DNA of 39,835 nucleotides from Chara braunii (GCA_003427395.1 BFEA01000067.1:2320329-2360163), one strand, 5' to 3'; positions 19,225 to 28,451 are shown, counted from the first letter of the stretch. The notes: a model not told the origin generated them from the sequence alone. Numbers and translations: made by a program.

Positions 19225-19525
19225 AGAGATGCCCGTGGCCCGGACGAGATCAGCCCAGATTGTTCACCCGGAAGTGTTCCACCTAGATTGTTTGCGCAGA
19301 CTTGCTCCGCTCAGATTGTTCGTCCGGACGTGTTCGGCCCAGATTGTGCGGCCGAACGTGTTTCGCAAGTCCAGATTGTGCACTGGGACGTGTTCAGTCA
19401 GTCCAGATTGTTCGCGCCGATGTGTTCCGCCAAGTTTGTTCGCCCACACGTGTTCTGATCAGATTGCTCGCCCGGACGTGCTCGGCTCAGATTGCACGCC
19501 CGGACGTGTGCAGCCCAGACTGTTA
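19225..19525 (+). repeat. 27-base minisatellite carrying ACGTG cores
   Basis: About ten degenerate units of the form CAGATTGTTCGCCCGGACGT then GTTCGGC. Most units carry GGACGTGTTC, so the array is a dense series of ACGTG cores, the core of plant G-box sites. Whether it binds bZIP or bHLH factors is unknown. A 105-codon frame here is repeat-derived. Confidence 0.85.
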
Positions 19526-19543
19526 ACCGTTTGACGTGTCACC

Positions 19544-19795
19544 ATGGACGACGCTTTGACAAAAGGCGATTGGTCGCAAGAGGCAAAAGAGCGCTCAATG
19601 GGATTAGTTCGAACACAAAGCTCAACTGAACACTCAAGAGTTCCGCCGGGGTTAGAAAATACCCTAGAACAATCAGTGGAAATTCTTTCAGAAGAATCAG
19701 AAGTGGGTGCTTTGGAGTATCCTACCGTTTGTGGAAGCCTGCTCCTCTTCAATTTCTTGTTCCTTCTGCCCACTTATGCCCACCAGAGGCAATAG
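19544..19795 (+). CDS. Small unrecognised open frame (uncertain)
   Basis: An 83-codon frame starts with ATG in ACCATGG context just after the ACGTG minisatellite and stops where the 57-bp array begins. The composition is not low-complexity: an acidic middle (ENTLEQSVEILSEESEVG) and a hydrophobic end (LLLFNFLFLLPTY). I recognise no family. It could be one exon of a gene, a retroelement remnant, or chance. Confidence 0.2.
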   Translation: MDDALTKGDWSQEAKERSMGLVRTQSSTEHSRVPPGLENTLEQSVEILSEESEVGALEYPTVCGSLLLFNFLFLLPTYAHQRQ

Positions 19796-20001
19796 CTGAC
19801 GACTTCACACCGTAGCACGCCCCCAGACATACTTCCTTACACTAGTCGATAGCTGACGACTTCACACCGTAGCACGCCCCCAGACANATAGCTGACGACT
19901 TCACACCGTAGCACGCCCCCAGACATACTTCCTTACACTAGTCGATAGCTGACGACTTCACACCGTAGCACGCCCCCAGACATACTTCCTTACACTAGTC
20001 G
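19792..20001 (+). repeat. 57-bp perfect tandem repeat with an internal gap
   Basis: Copies at 19792-19848, 19849-19886 (cut short), 19888-19944 and 19945-20001 are identical (ATAGCTGACGACTTCACACC and onward, ending CACTAGTCG). The N at 19887 marks an assembly break, so the real copy number may be higher. Confidence 0.95.
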
Positions 20002-20360
20002 TCCCGCTCAGGATGGACTTTTCGAATGCACGCAAAGTGCGGCAGCTATATCCATCCTCCCTGCGCGGCAACCAACATCAATCCTGCAGCCACTGTCGTG
20101 AGCAAAGAAGATCCAGGACTGTGTTTGTTCCCTCCAAAGCAGTTGTCTTCCTGCCTGTAGTCTGCAGAATGTGGAACGGGGAGGGAGGACCAACTTGACA
20201 CCGTTGTATGCCAGACATACTCCCTTGTCACCTTGTCCCTCTTCACGTGTACAGCTGAGATTCACTTATTAGCTCACTTCAGGCACACTGCAGCAGCACC
20301 AGCTGCCGGTTCCCGGCATGGATCCTCGTCAGCACAGTATTGCCAAACCTAACACTCACA
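20002..20360. other. No recognised gene
   Basis: Opposite-strand frames at 20008-20265 and 20013-20198 overlap and resemble nothing known to me. No RNA gene is seen. Confidence 0.5.
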
Positions 20361-20500
20361 TAAAGCACAGGAAGCGCTACTACTGCGCAATGAATACAGC
20401 ACAAGCTGACGCAACCACACATTTTTTTCCTAAAGCACACAAAGCGCTAATACTGTGCAAAGAATACCGCACAAGATGACACGGCCACACATCTTTTCTA
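20361..20500 (+). repeat. 70-bp tandem duplication, diverged
   Basis: Copies 20361-20430 and 20431-20500 share TAAAGCACA, AAGCGCTA, TACTG and GCACAAG, and then CCACACAT. They are about 85 percent alike by eye. Confidence 0.8.
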
Positions 20501-20881
20501 CTGCCAAGCGAACGCCCACTAGGATGACCGACATGTCTACCACACACAAGTCAGGCAGGAACTGTCTGCCAGAGACCGCCGAACTGATGTTTCCGTTCCT
20601 GTAGGCTGAAGTAGCATTACGGAAGAAAAAGAGGCTATAAACCGCATACTACCTCCCACAACGGCCCGTTCGAGCCAGAGCCGACATAATGAATCAGCCA
20701 TAGGATGCAGTCTTTCCACGGAGACGACCACCCATCCCCATCTCGGATGAGGACTAAGGAACACTGGACAGGACTGTTTAAAAGCCAACATCTATATTGC
20801 TTTGGGAATGATGAAGCAATGAATAACTGCATCCCATACACTGTGGCAGGAAAGTGGAGAACTGAAGGACAAACACCCCTT

Positions 20882-20923
20882 TCTGCAATTGAAAACAACC
20901 TACTCTCTGCAATTGAAAACAAC

Positions 20924-20960
<37 letters not shown>
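20882..20960 (+). repeat. 24-bp duplication followed by (CT)n
   Basis: TCTGCAATTGAAAACAACCT then ACTC occurs twice in tandem (20882-20905, 20906-20929). The second copy runs directly into a CT microsatellite to 20960. Confidence 0.9.
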
Positions 20961-20964
<4 letters not shown>

Positions 20965-21869
20965 TGTCTGTATTGAAATGCTTGATACACTAACTCTACA
21001 AAAACGCATGACTGCATGTGTCTGCATTTTTTTTTTAAGCTGTCTTCTCCTCATCGGAGGACAGCTATTTATTTTTCCTCTCAATTTTCCTCACATATAT
21101 ACACCTTCTCAGTATGGGACGCTAAGGGTTGTGGGTTGGATTGTCCTTAGTGGATTCCAGCCTTCTACCCAGCTCAACTCATGACCGGGAGCAGTACCCC
21201 GGCTCCTAACACCAGGCGCGAGCTGGAAAGCGCAGATTCTTCCGCAACCAGCCAGAACGCCCAAGCCAACTACCTAAACCGGTGAACCCGAAGTGTACCA
21301 CAAGTGTCTGCAAGGAAGCTAAAGCCACAGGGAAGCTAAAGCAACAGTGACCAAACTTGATCCTACACAACAGTGTGGATGCAAACTGCCTGCTGTACAG
21401 GATGAGTCCTTGCTTCCTAAGTCCTAATTTCTTAAGTGAAGTGTTCTATCCCCTGGCTACACCACCCCCCCAGTCTGCGTTTGTAAGGGTCTCTCCTTTC
21501 CAGCCTGCCTGCTTGACGGAGGCAAACAGTTAGTGATCAGCTAGTACTCACAGATTAGGCTACACTTCACCACGAAGCAATTACCCTCTATCTTCTCAGC
21601 ACCCCAGAGATACTGAAGACGACCGTTAGAAAACGAATCACACATTCAAAATCACATTACAAGACACAGGCCAGTAGACTCATGGCCATGAAAAGAAGTC
21701 CGAGCAAATACCACCCATCCAGTCTGAACATCGGCACACACATTTCCACACTCTGGCTGGCTAATCTTCGCTTTAACTGACAAAGAGACAAGAAAACAAT
21801 CCAGTTCAAGGTAGACTAGACACCAGCGACAATGGGAGGTGGTGGAACACACATCCCTCCCTCCGTACG

Positions 21870-21870
<1 letters not shown>
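20961..21870. other. No recognised gene
   Basis: Unique-looking sequence. A local duplicate of AAGGAAGCTAAAGC / GGGAAGCTAAAGCAACA occurs at 21313-21348. No conserved frame is visible. Confidence 0.5.
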
Positions 21871-21871
<1 letters not shown>

Positions 21872-21917
<46 letters not shown>

Positions 21918-21983
21918 TCCGCCTGCTAACGATGACATTTTTTTCTCCTTTCCCCGTTCTCTTCCCTGCCTGCATGACCAAAC

Positions 21984-22034
<51 letters not shown>
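21872..22034. repeat. Two (CT)n microsatellites
   Basis: CT runs at 21872-21913 and 21989-22034 flank about 75 bases of unique DNA. Confidence 0.95.
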
Positions 22035-22039
<5 letters not shown>

Positions 22040-22299
22040 GTGCTTCCCCCCATGTAATGAACATTAGCCTGTCAAAATTGAACTGAGGCGACATACTTCC
22101 GCCCAGCAAGGATAGATCAAACAGCACGAAGGAGCCACCCCATTTAGACAGCACCTAATATAGATTTGTAGTACTTCGTACATATGAGCCCGACAGACTT
22201 TCGCGAACACTCTCTACGAGTTAATTCACAAGGTGCTTACTCCCTGTGAGATTACTCTCCGATCGAAAATGCGATCCAATGAGAGAACATCGTCGTAGA

Positions 22300-22600
22300 A
22301 TGGGACGGTAACGATGGACAAACGACTCACGACTGTAGGACGACTCAGAAGAGCATTCGAATCGCTCAATTCGCTACTTCGGGATTTCCTTATCGCACAC
22401 TCCTGCTGCCGCCATGTGACAATGCGAACCCACAAGAGACCCTCGTTGAGTGGGACGAGGATGGCTGAACGATCATCGAACAGCGCGTGCATGACTTTAG
22501 GATGACTCAGCAGAGTATTCGAACGCTTGCTCACTTCGTTCTACCCCTCGACTTTCCTATCACACTCCTGCCGCCATGCGCAAGATGCACTCTGGATCCC
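22300..22600. repeat. Diverged direct duplication overlapping the Hikeshi 3' end
   Basis: The segments about 22300-22420 and 22450-22580 align (ACGATGGACAAACGACT / AGGATGGCTGAACGATC, GAGCATTCGAATCGCTCA / GAGTATTCGAACGCTTGC, CACTCCTGCTGCCGCCATG / CACTCCTGCCGCCATG). The second copy includes the last codons and stop of the Hikeshi gene, so the gene's 3' end was part of the duplicated unit. Confidence 0.7.
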
Positions 22601-23160
22601 GGCGCAATTTCTCCTGGAACCTGATGAACCAGCGATCGACTACATCAGTAGAGGCCACAACCTTGTCACTGCTTTTGCAACAGGACTGCATGAAATTGAA
22701 AAGATTCTCAGCCACCGTTCGTGCAAATTCCTCTCCTTTCTTTTGGTTGCCGACATCCATAGACGGTAGGCCACTGAGCGGGTCCACAGAAATGCCGATT
22801 TGGCCCGATAGCGGTACTCCTGGTGCAGTGAGGTGTGGCACCGGAGCGGTCGGTCGGGGCCAGGACAATGGAAGAACTGCAGAAGGGCGGGCATTCGAAA
22901 CGGCCCCGCGGTATTCCCAGGAGGACCCGGGGGCTTTCACATAAACTGCCAGAGCTGCATCGGCAGGAAGAAGAGTCCCATTCGGGAGAAAGATACATAT
23001 CTCTATGATCTGCTCGTACGCCGGTCCTGCACGTCACAGCAAAAGCGAAGGCAAACACGTAGAACAGCCATCAGCACCTAATCAATTAGCTAAACACTTA
23101 ACAGTAATAACAAGCTACTAGGCTACCAGAGTGGCCCAGGACAACGTGCCCAGCCGGGCC

Positions 23161-23247
<87 letters not shown>

Positions 23248-23324
23248 CAGGAAAGAAAGAAAGTCAATCGAAGTGGCACTAGAACGAAACGGAATGAGAA
23301 CGCAAGAAACAGAGCCAGACACAG

Positions 23325-23386
<62 letters not shown>

Positions 23387-24336
23387 TCCAGAAAGAAACG
23401 GCTATGGCGAAATTGGTTTACGCACCACACTTAGGATGTGGCGGCGCTTCGCGCCTTGTGGGTTCGAGTCCCGCTAGCCGTACACTAGAAACGAAGAGCG
23501 ATATGTATGGTTGAGGCCTTATTTTCACTTTTCCGGCACTATATGTATCTTTATTTATATCTTTACTCTACCATTAAGTTATTTCCGCCATCAATAGACT
23601 TTGTGGTGCGCTCGCCGTGAGATGAGAGGCCGAAGGAAAGAAAATCAAATAAAAGAAAAGAAAACGCTCTTGCGAGCGCAGCTCACCAGCAGAGCAGAGT
23701 GGGCCTAAGTAGATTTGAACTACTGACTTTACACTTGGATTGCTCGTGTTTCCCAAGGACAAATTATTTTTGGAATGGATGGTGTTAGTTTGTCAATTGC
23801 TCAAGCAGCTGCTACTTTAGCTTCACATAAATTGTGTTTGTCCACCAAGTTTGTTCAATGGTCGTAATTAGCTCAGAGTCAATCAATGATTTTTCTTCTG
23901 ATAGAAACACGACAGTTTATCCTATCTTTTTATAGTTATTCAATCAAAAACCGGTTGAGTCATTGTTCAAGCGATTAATTTGAAATTGAAATTAAATGTA
24001 CTAAGGACATGTATGTTGAAATAGGTCATTATTTTTTCATTCTTAGCATTTTTGTTGCATTAGCCTACAAAAAAAAAAATCTATCTTTTTTTTGTTCACT
24101 TTACTTTCTCGTTTTAACCATCTGTTTTTTTAGCTTTTTGTTCTGTTATGTTTCTTCTGATTTCTCTATTTATAGCGTTTTTACAAATTCAAATAATCAA
24201 TTACCATTGTTTTATAAAGTTTCTGGAGAGAGAGAGAGAGAGAGAGAGAGAATGCAAGAAAGAAATAAAGAAAGAAAGTCGATCAAAGTGGCACTAGAAC
24301 GAAACAGAATGAGGACGCAAGAAACAGAGACAGACA

Positions 24337-24404
<68 letters not shown>

Positions 24405-25662
24405 ACTCACCCACTAAGCTGTTGAGGTCCAGTACCCAATGTGCCTGATCCACCTGCACAAATCGTGTGGCATCAAGCACAGAGCTTTTTCCGGGGAACA
24501 CAACGCCAAACATTTTGTACGCAGTTGGTGGGATAACTTCACTACCGGACTGCACCCGATGTGCAAAGTCTCCAACCATATTGTCAGCAGCTGGTTGTCC
24601 GTCGACGTCAATCGGTTCAACCACAACCTCCTCCTGTGGCTCATTATTCAGTGGACCAAGCCCAATTGCAGACGACCGGTCGTTGTGCTCTCCACAATTG
24701 CGTTCCTCAGCTTCGTCAAACACCTCTTCTATCCTAACGCCTCCGCCGCTGCTGGCACAAGCCGGACCCGGAAGAGGAATGATCGATGCCGCAGCAGTCA
24801 ACGGCCCAAACGTGCTGTTAGAACTGAGAACCAAAGACTGCGATGAGCTCGCTCCAGCAAAAGTCTCTACTTCCCTTCTTGCCCGCTCTTGCTGACAGAG
24901 AGCACGGAGTTGTTCTACTGAGACTAAGTTCGGGTAAACTCTCTCACTCCAGCCTGCAGCAAGAGAATAGCGAGAAGCAGTTGATGCTGCCGCTGGTAAT
25001 AATGGAATAATAGCCCCAGCACCCGGCAAGCTGCTGATGTCAACAGATTCAGAAGAAGCCACAGGAGGAGCAACAGCGGAGGCGATGGTATCGATGCCCT
25101 CTTTCGATTGTCCATCAATGGGATCTGAGACAATGTAGGGATCTCCTCCTCCTCCTATCTCACCACCCAGACTGACTACTTCCTCCTCCTCCTCTCTCCT
25201 TCTCTTCCGGACTCCTTTGCTATGATTGACAAGGGAACCGCCACTGCTGTGTGCGGACGAGGCACCGGAGGAGGAGAAGTAGTCGCGGTTACGCATCCAC
25301 TTGTGATTGTCATTTCCAAGAGCACACAGCTCCTCCTCGGCTTCTATCTCTGCTGCTGCTGCTCGATCCAACAGCACCCCTCCTTCGTGGTCACCATAGC
25401 AAAAGCGACCGCGCACTCTCCGCCGCATGGGCACAGTCGTCTCTGCTGCCGGTTCAGGTGCGCCGACCGGCAGTTGGCCAGAAGGCGGCGGCATGCGCCA
25501 ATTGCTACGATCTGCAGCGACAATTCCTTCTGTGGCGCAGCTTCCGCTCACATACGGATCAGAGCCAGTACCCACCCCTCCACCATCAGATCCCTTCCCG
25601 TGAACCTGAGGAATCAACCACGGGTATTGCAACCATGTCGCAGTCGAACCGCTGACCATCAT
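22560..25662 (-). CDS. Hikeshi/OPI10-family protein with long N-terminal extension (two exons)
   Basis: Hikeshi carries ATP-bound Hsp70 through nuclear pores during heat stress; plant homologues are Hikeshi-like proteins. Exon 1 (25662-24411) ends at a GTGAGT donor. Exon 2 (23026-22560) follows a TGCAG acceptor. Joining them in phase 1 gives a family-like junction (LNSLVG-PAYEQIIEICIF) and a 572-residue product. The Hikeshi part starts at Met384 (24513) with MFGVVFPGKSSVLDATRF, then HWVLDLNSLVG, LPADAALAVYVKAPGSSW, GAVSNARPSAVLPLSWP, GQIGISVDPLSGLPSMD, AENLFNFMQSC and VDRWFIRFQEKLRRDP. Counted from there it is 189 residues, close to the usual family length. An in-frame TGA two codons before Met1 bounds the frame. 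Family and splice sites are firm; whether translation starts at Met1 or Met384 is open. Confidence 0.9.
23167..23380. repeat. (GA)n - segment X - (GA)n, low-coordinate side of the insert
   Basis: GA runs at 23167-23245 and 23330-23380 enclose segment X (AAGTGGCACTAGAACGAAAC, then GAATGAGAACGCAAGAAACA). A second copy of X lies at 24250-24353. Confidence 0.9.
23398..23482 (+). tRNA. trnL-UAG: tRNA-Leu (UAG), mitochondrial type, inside the NUMT
   Basis: A complete class II cloverleaf folds. The acceptor ACGGCTA pairs with TAGCCGT, then discriminator A. The D stem is GCG/CGC, the anticodon stem CCACA/TGTGG with loop CTTAGGA (anticodon TAG), the variable arm GGCGC-TTC-GCGCC, and the T arm GTGGG-TTCGAGT-CCCGC. 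No CCA is encoded. It matches organellar trnL-UAG in layout (GAAATTGGT in the D arm). It probably came with the mitochondrial insert. Whether it is transcribed in the nucleus is unknown. Confidence 0.85.
23700..23736 (-). pseudogene. tRNA 3' half, mitochondrial type
   Basis: On the minus strand AAGTGTAAAGTC is followed by a T arm (AGTAG-TTCAAAT-CTACT) and TAGGCCCA, the 3' side of an acceptor stem. The 5' half is absent; rpl16-like sequence begins about 17 bases away. The isotype cannot be settled from the half; a tRNA-Ile(GAU)-like match is one option. Confidence 0.45.
23754..23867 (+). pseudogene. rpl16: 3' fragment of mitochondrial rpl16
   Basis: The translation ends with GQIIFGMDGVSLSIAQAAAT, LASHKLCLSTKFVQWS and a stop, matching the C-terminus of plant mitochondrial ribosomal protein L16 (GVSLSNARQAATLAAHKLC-type). 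Only the last 37 codons are present, so it cannot encode a working protein. Confidence 0.85.
24009..24227 (+). pseudogene. ccmFN: 5' fragment of mitochondrial ccmFN
   Basis: The start MYVEIGHYFFILSIFVAL and the later FTNSNNQLPLFYKVSG are characteristic of CcmFN, the cytochrome c maturation (haem lyase) subunit encoded in plant mitochondria. Only 73 codons remain before (GA)n begins, so this is a truncated copy. Confidence 0.9.
24226..24402. repeat. (GA)n - segment X' - (CA)n(GA)n, high-coordinate side of the insert
   Basis: A short GA run (24226-24250), a second copy of segment X (24250-24353, AAGTGGCACTAGAACGAAAC then AGAATGAGGACGCAAGAAAC) ending in (CA)n, and a GA run to 24402 next to the splice donor. 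Confidence 0.9.
24514..25662 (-). other. 383-codon N-terminal extension of the Hikeshi frame, unknown function
   Basis: This stretch is stop-free and in phase with the Hikeshi start. It is rich in Ser, Gly, Ala, Glu and Pro and mostly looks disordered. It has a basic-acidic run RKRRREEEEE at about residues 152-161 (a possible nuclear localisation signal), a repeated DPY motif (GSDPYVSG near 33-40 and GGDPYIVSDP near 172-181), and a probable helix at about 249-268 (VEQLRALCQQERARREVE). A chance stop-free run of this length is unlikely, though GC-rich composition lowers stop density and shorter plus-strand frames also exist here. I recognise no domain. Confidence 0.55.
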
Positions 25663-25699
25663 CGTTCAGCTCACAGGAGCTCCTAATTGCGGCTAGCTG

Positions 25700-26090
25700 G
25701 GGGGATACCAACAACAGTGAAAAACGGAAATGAGAAAAACGGAATGGTCAAGACAGAGCAAGAAACGGAGAAAAGAGAGAGAAGAGAGAGGGGCAGAGGG
25801 AAGAGAGGGAAGAGAGGGAAGAGAGAGAAGAGAGGGAAGAGAGGAAAAAGCAATAGCAGTAACAGCAGGAGGAAGGCAAGAGAAGGGAGAGAGAGGAGAG
25901 AGAGGGGAAGGGGGGAGAGGGGAGAGAAGCAGAAGAAGGTGGAGGAGGAGGGAGGCAAGGGAGGGAAGAGATGGGAAAACGGAGAGAGAGGGAACAGGGA
26001 AGGGAGGGAAGAGAGGGGAGAGAGGGAAGAAAATGAAGAAAAGGAAGAGAGGGAAGAGAGGGGAGACAGCGAAGAGAGGGAAAAGCAGAC
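25700..26090 (+). repeat. Purine tract of GGGAAGAGA type
   Basis: An almost all-purine plus strand just 5' of the Hikeshi start. On the gene's coding strand it is a pyrimidine (CTCTTCC) tract, a composition often seen in plant 5' regions. The long Leu/Ser/Pro or Arg/Glu/Gly frames here are artefacts. Confidence 0.9.
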
Positions 26091-26284
26091 AATCGTATGT
26101 TCCATTTCTTCTCCATGATGTCAAACCAACGCCTTCAATCACGTCATTATTTTCTATAGCGACTGCTTTTTTTTTTTCGCTTTTTTTTGGGAGGGAACTG
26201 CAGGAGAGAATATAGTCCTCAATGTCCCCATTGTTCATAGCAACCAACTTTGTTTTTTCCTTTTCCCCTTAGCAACCTTAACTT

Positions 26285-26402
26285 GACCAGACAACATTCC
26301 AAAAGAGGACATCCCAAAACAGGAATACACCCGCTTCTGAAAGATGACCAGACGACATTCCAAAAGAGGACATCCCAAAACAGGAATACACCTGCTTCTC
26401 AA
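26285..26402 (+). repeat. 61-bp tandem duplication
   Basis: Copies 26285-26345 and 26346-26402 share ACATTCCAAAAGAGGACATC then CCAAAACAGGAATACACC with few differences. Confidence 0.9.
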
Positions 26403-26657
26403 AGAATTTTGGATAGTTGTGCCACAGTCGAACGCTTCTGACCAGTGGGACACACACCCACAGGACAGCTTTTTTTTTTTTTTTTCCCCTCCTTTTCGTT
26501 CTCAGACTCACCTTTTGCATTGATTTTTTGATCTACTTGTGATGTTCACTTTATTACTGTATTTTCCATAATATTAATGCTGACTATATTAACCCCAACA
26601 TGTTGTCTCCCTCACAGCATGATAGTTAGTCATGTCACTTGTCATCATGGACTTCGA

Positions 26658-26757
26658 CTACCGTCGTCACCCGAATAGAACGCCCGGTCATCATCACTGT
26701 ATCTAGGCTGAAAGTTGCGCTGAATGACGGGGTGTTGTATTCGGCTGAAGACGGTAG
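26658..26757. mobile_element. MITE-like element, CTACCGTC family (best copy)
   Basis: A 100-bp element. The left terminus CTACCGTCGTCACCCGAATA then GAACGCCCGGTCAT is the inverted match (about 34 bp, a few mismatches) of the right end ATGACGGGGTGTTGTATTCG then GCTGAAGACGGTAG. It is non-coding. A target duplication is not clear. Confidence 0.8.
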
Positions 26758-26954
26758 ATCATTCTATTCCGAGACAGTGCAGCAGCTAAAGCAAGATCCC
26801 TGCACACAAACGGTCAAATAACGATCAAGCCTCGTTCCCCCCCCCCGGAAAAAAAAAAGTAAAAAAAGACAATTTCCATTCCACATTTCAAATCAGAGGC
26901 GGGGGTCGTCAACAGGTATCTGGAAGCATCATCCATGATCAAGACTTTTTTGGT

Positions 26955-26992
<38 letters not shown>

Positions 26993-27440
26993 GAGAGAGG
27001 GGGGGGGGGGGGGGGGGGAGGGTAGATAGAGGAGAGAACGGAACTCACCCGAATTGCTGTGGTTTGAATCCGGAATTCGTCAGTTTTCCCCTCTCTCAGT
27101 CCAGGGGGTTGTGAAGATAACCGACTTGCAAAAAATGTGAAGATGGGTGTTTGGATGTTCCAAAGACTTGTTCCTTTTCTGCTTTGCGTGCCCGCACGCC
27201 CGAGCGTTCTCAAACCTCATCGAACGGACAACGAGACTTCAGTCTTCAGGGGGAAATGGATGGCCAACCTCGACGTGCCGATCACGCACACGGAGTCAAC
27301 ACGAAGTGTTGTGAGTGTGATCAGAGAAAATAATCCTGTTGCAGATCCGGATAAGACAAAATTTATGCAGCAAGCAACAAACATACAGAGGATCACAGTC
27401 AGCGAATGGCAGCCATCAATATTACAGGGGATAAGCATAG
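26758..27440. other. No recognised gene; poly(T), G-run and one small frame
   Basis: A poly(T) of about 33 bases (26956-26988) is followed by GAGAGAG and a G run. A plus-strand frame at 27137-27448 (103 codons, start MKMGVWMFQRLVPFLLCV) has ordinary amino-acid composition and a signal-peptide-like start, but matches no family I know. Confidence 0.4.
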
Positions 27441-27444
27441 TAGT

Positions 27445-27625
27445 CTAGAATCAAGGGAGGCAAGGAGAGAGGAGAGGAGAGAGGAAAGAGAGAGTGGGAG
27501 AGGAGAGCGCGGGAGAGGAGAAGAGGAGAGGAAAGGAGAGGGGGTGGGGGGGCGGGGGGCGAGGGGGCGGAGGGGAGAGGAGCGTACGGGACGAGAGGAG
27601 AGGAGAAGAAAAGAGGAGAGTAAAT
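27445..27625 (+). repeat. GGAGAGGA purine tract
   Basis: Plus strand of GAGAGGAGAGGA and GGGGGCGGGGG words. No coding signal. Confidence 0.9.
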
Positions 27626-27656
27626 CGTTGTTGCATACCTGCTAGCTTATGCCAGA

Positions 27657-27817
27657 ACTTTTTTTGTTTTATTTTTGTTTTTAAAAAGGGCGACGGTCTT
27701 GAGATATCATCATCGTGTTCACCGGCCCCAGGCATTCAGCAACGTCCATCAGGAGTCAAACTTGGGTCTGTAATTCAAAAGTTCATGGGTGGACCAACTA
27801 AGCTAGGCTTCGTTGGT
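27657..27817 (-). mobile_element. Complete tRNA-derived SINE (family A) with target-site duplication
   Basis: On the minus strand, the 5' end AACCAACGAAGCC leads into an A box (CCTAGCTTAGTTGG, 27806-27793) and a B box (CCAAGTTTGACTCC, 27765-27752). A unique body (GATGATATCTCAAGACCGTC then GCCC) and an A-rich tail follow. The 10-base direct repeat TTATGCCAGA flanks the element at 27647-27656 and 27818-27827. The element is therefore full-length and about 161 bp. Confidence 0.85.
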
Positions 27818-27827
27818 TTATGCCAGA

Positions 27828-28419
27828 TTTTCACTTTCCAAAAAAGAGCGAGAGCAAAGAAGAAAAGACAAAAAGGAAGTCCTGCCTGCTTGCTTCAACC
27901 ATACGATATTTCTTTGCTGTCTCGCTGATTTGATTTTCTCACAGCAACAAACAAGAAAAGGTTATGCCAGCCTGGAGGACAGCGGAGAGAGCATCTGGGT
28001 TTTCGAACGTCGCGGTTGGCAGGACCACGGAGGTGATCGGGATATCGTTGGCACGTGGAACAGGAGATCGGGACCTTGTTCTTACCCACTACTGATGATC
28101 TTTCTGTGTTGAGACCTGGGACACGGAGGGGATCGGGACGTGTGTGAGGACCTGGAACAAAAAGAGGGCCTGATTGACCGCTTATCTGAAGAGGATATAC
28201 TACACTACTTCTTTGATGGTTGCCTCCATTGGGACCATCCAGTGGAAAAGGAGTAAAGAGGGCAGAAACAGCAGAGAGTTTGGGAAACCATGGTGATTTT
28301 GATTTTTTTTTTCCCGTCTTTTTAAAAGGAAAAAGGAGGTCCAATTTAGTTCGTTCATAACGGCACAGTCAAGAGATCGTAAATCCATCGTTCTAACCCG
28401 GCATCTCCACCCAAAAAAA

Positions 28420-28451
<32 letters not shown>

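Larger units (their letters stand above)
23381..24227 (+). other. Nuclear insert of mitochondrial DNA (NUMT)
   Basis: The insert is more AT-rich than its surroundings and carries, in order, trnL-UAG, a tRNA 3' half on the other strand, the 3' end of rpl16 and the 5' end of ccmFN. All are typical of streptophyte mitochondrial genomes. Both gene fragments stop abruptly, as expected for a transferred piece. Both ends abut (GA)n tracts. Confidence 0.8.
23027..24410 (-). other. Intron of the Hikeshi gene (1384 bp)
   Basis: It is bounded by GTGAGT at 24410-24405 and TGCAG at 23031-23027 on the minus strand. The boundaries are fixed by the conserved protein on either side. The intron contains four (GA)n tracts, two copies of an 85-100 bp segment, and a mitochondrial DNA insert. 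The long intronic (CT)n on the coding strand begins right after the donor. Confidence 0.85.

Noticed and set aside
19792-20001. Possible CRISPR array (regular identical repeats)
   Set aside because: The 57-base units are directly adjacent with no unique spacers, in a nuclear eukaryotic context.
25683-26247. Frames of 140-184 codons on both strands
   Set aside because: All arise from the GGGAAGAGA purine tract.
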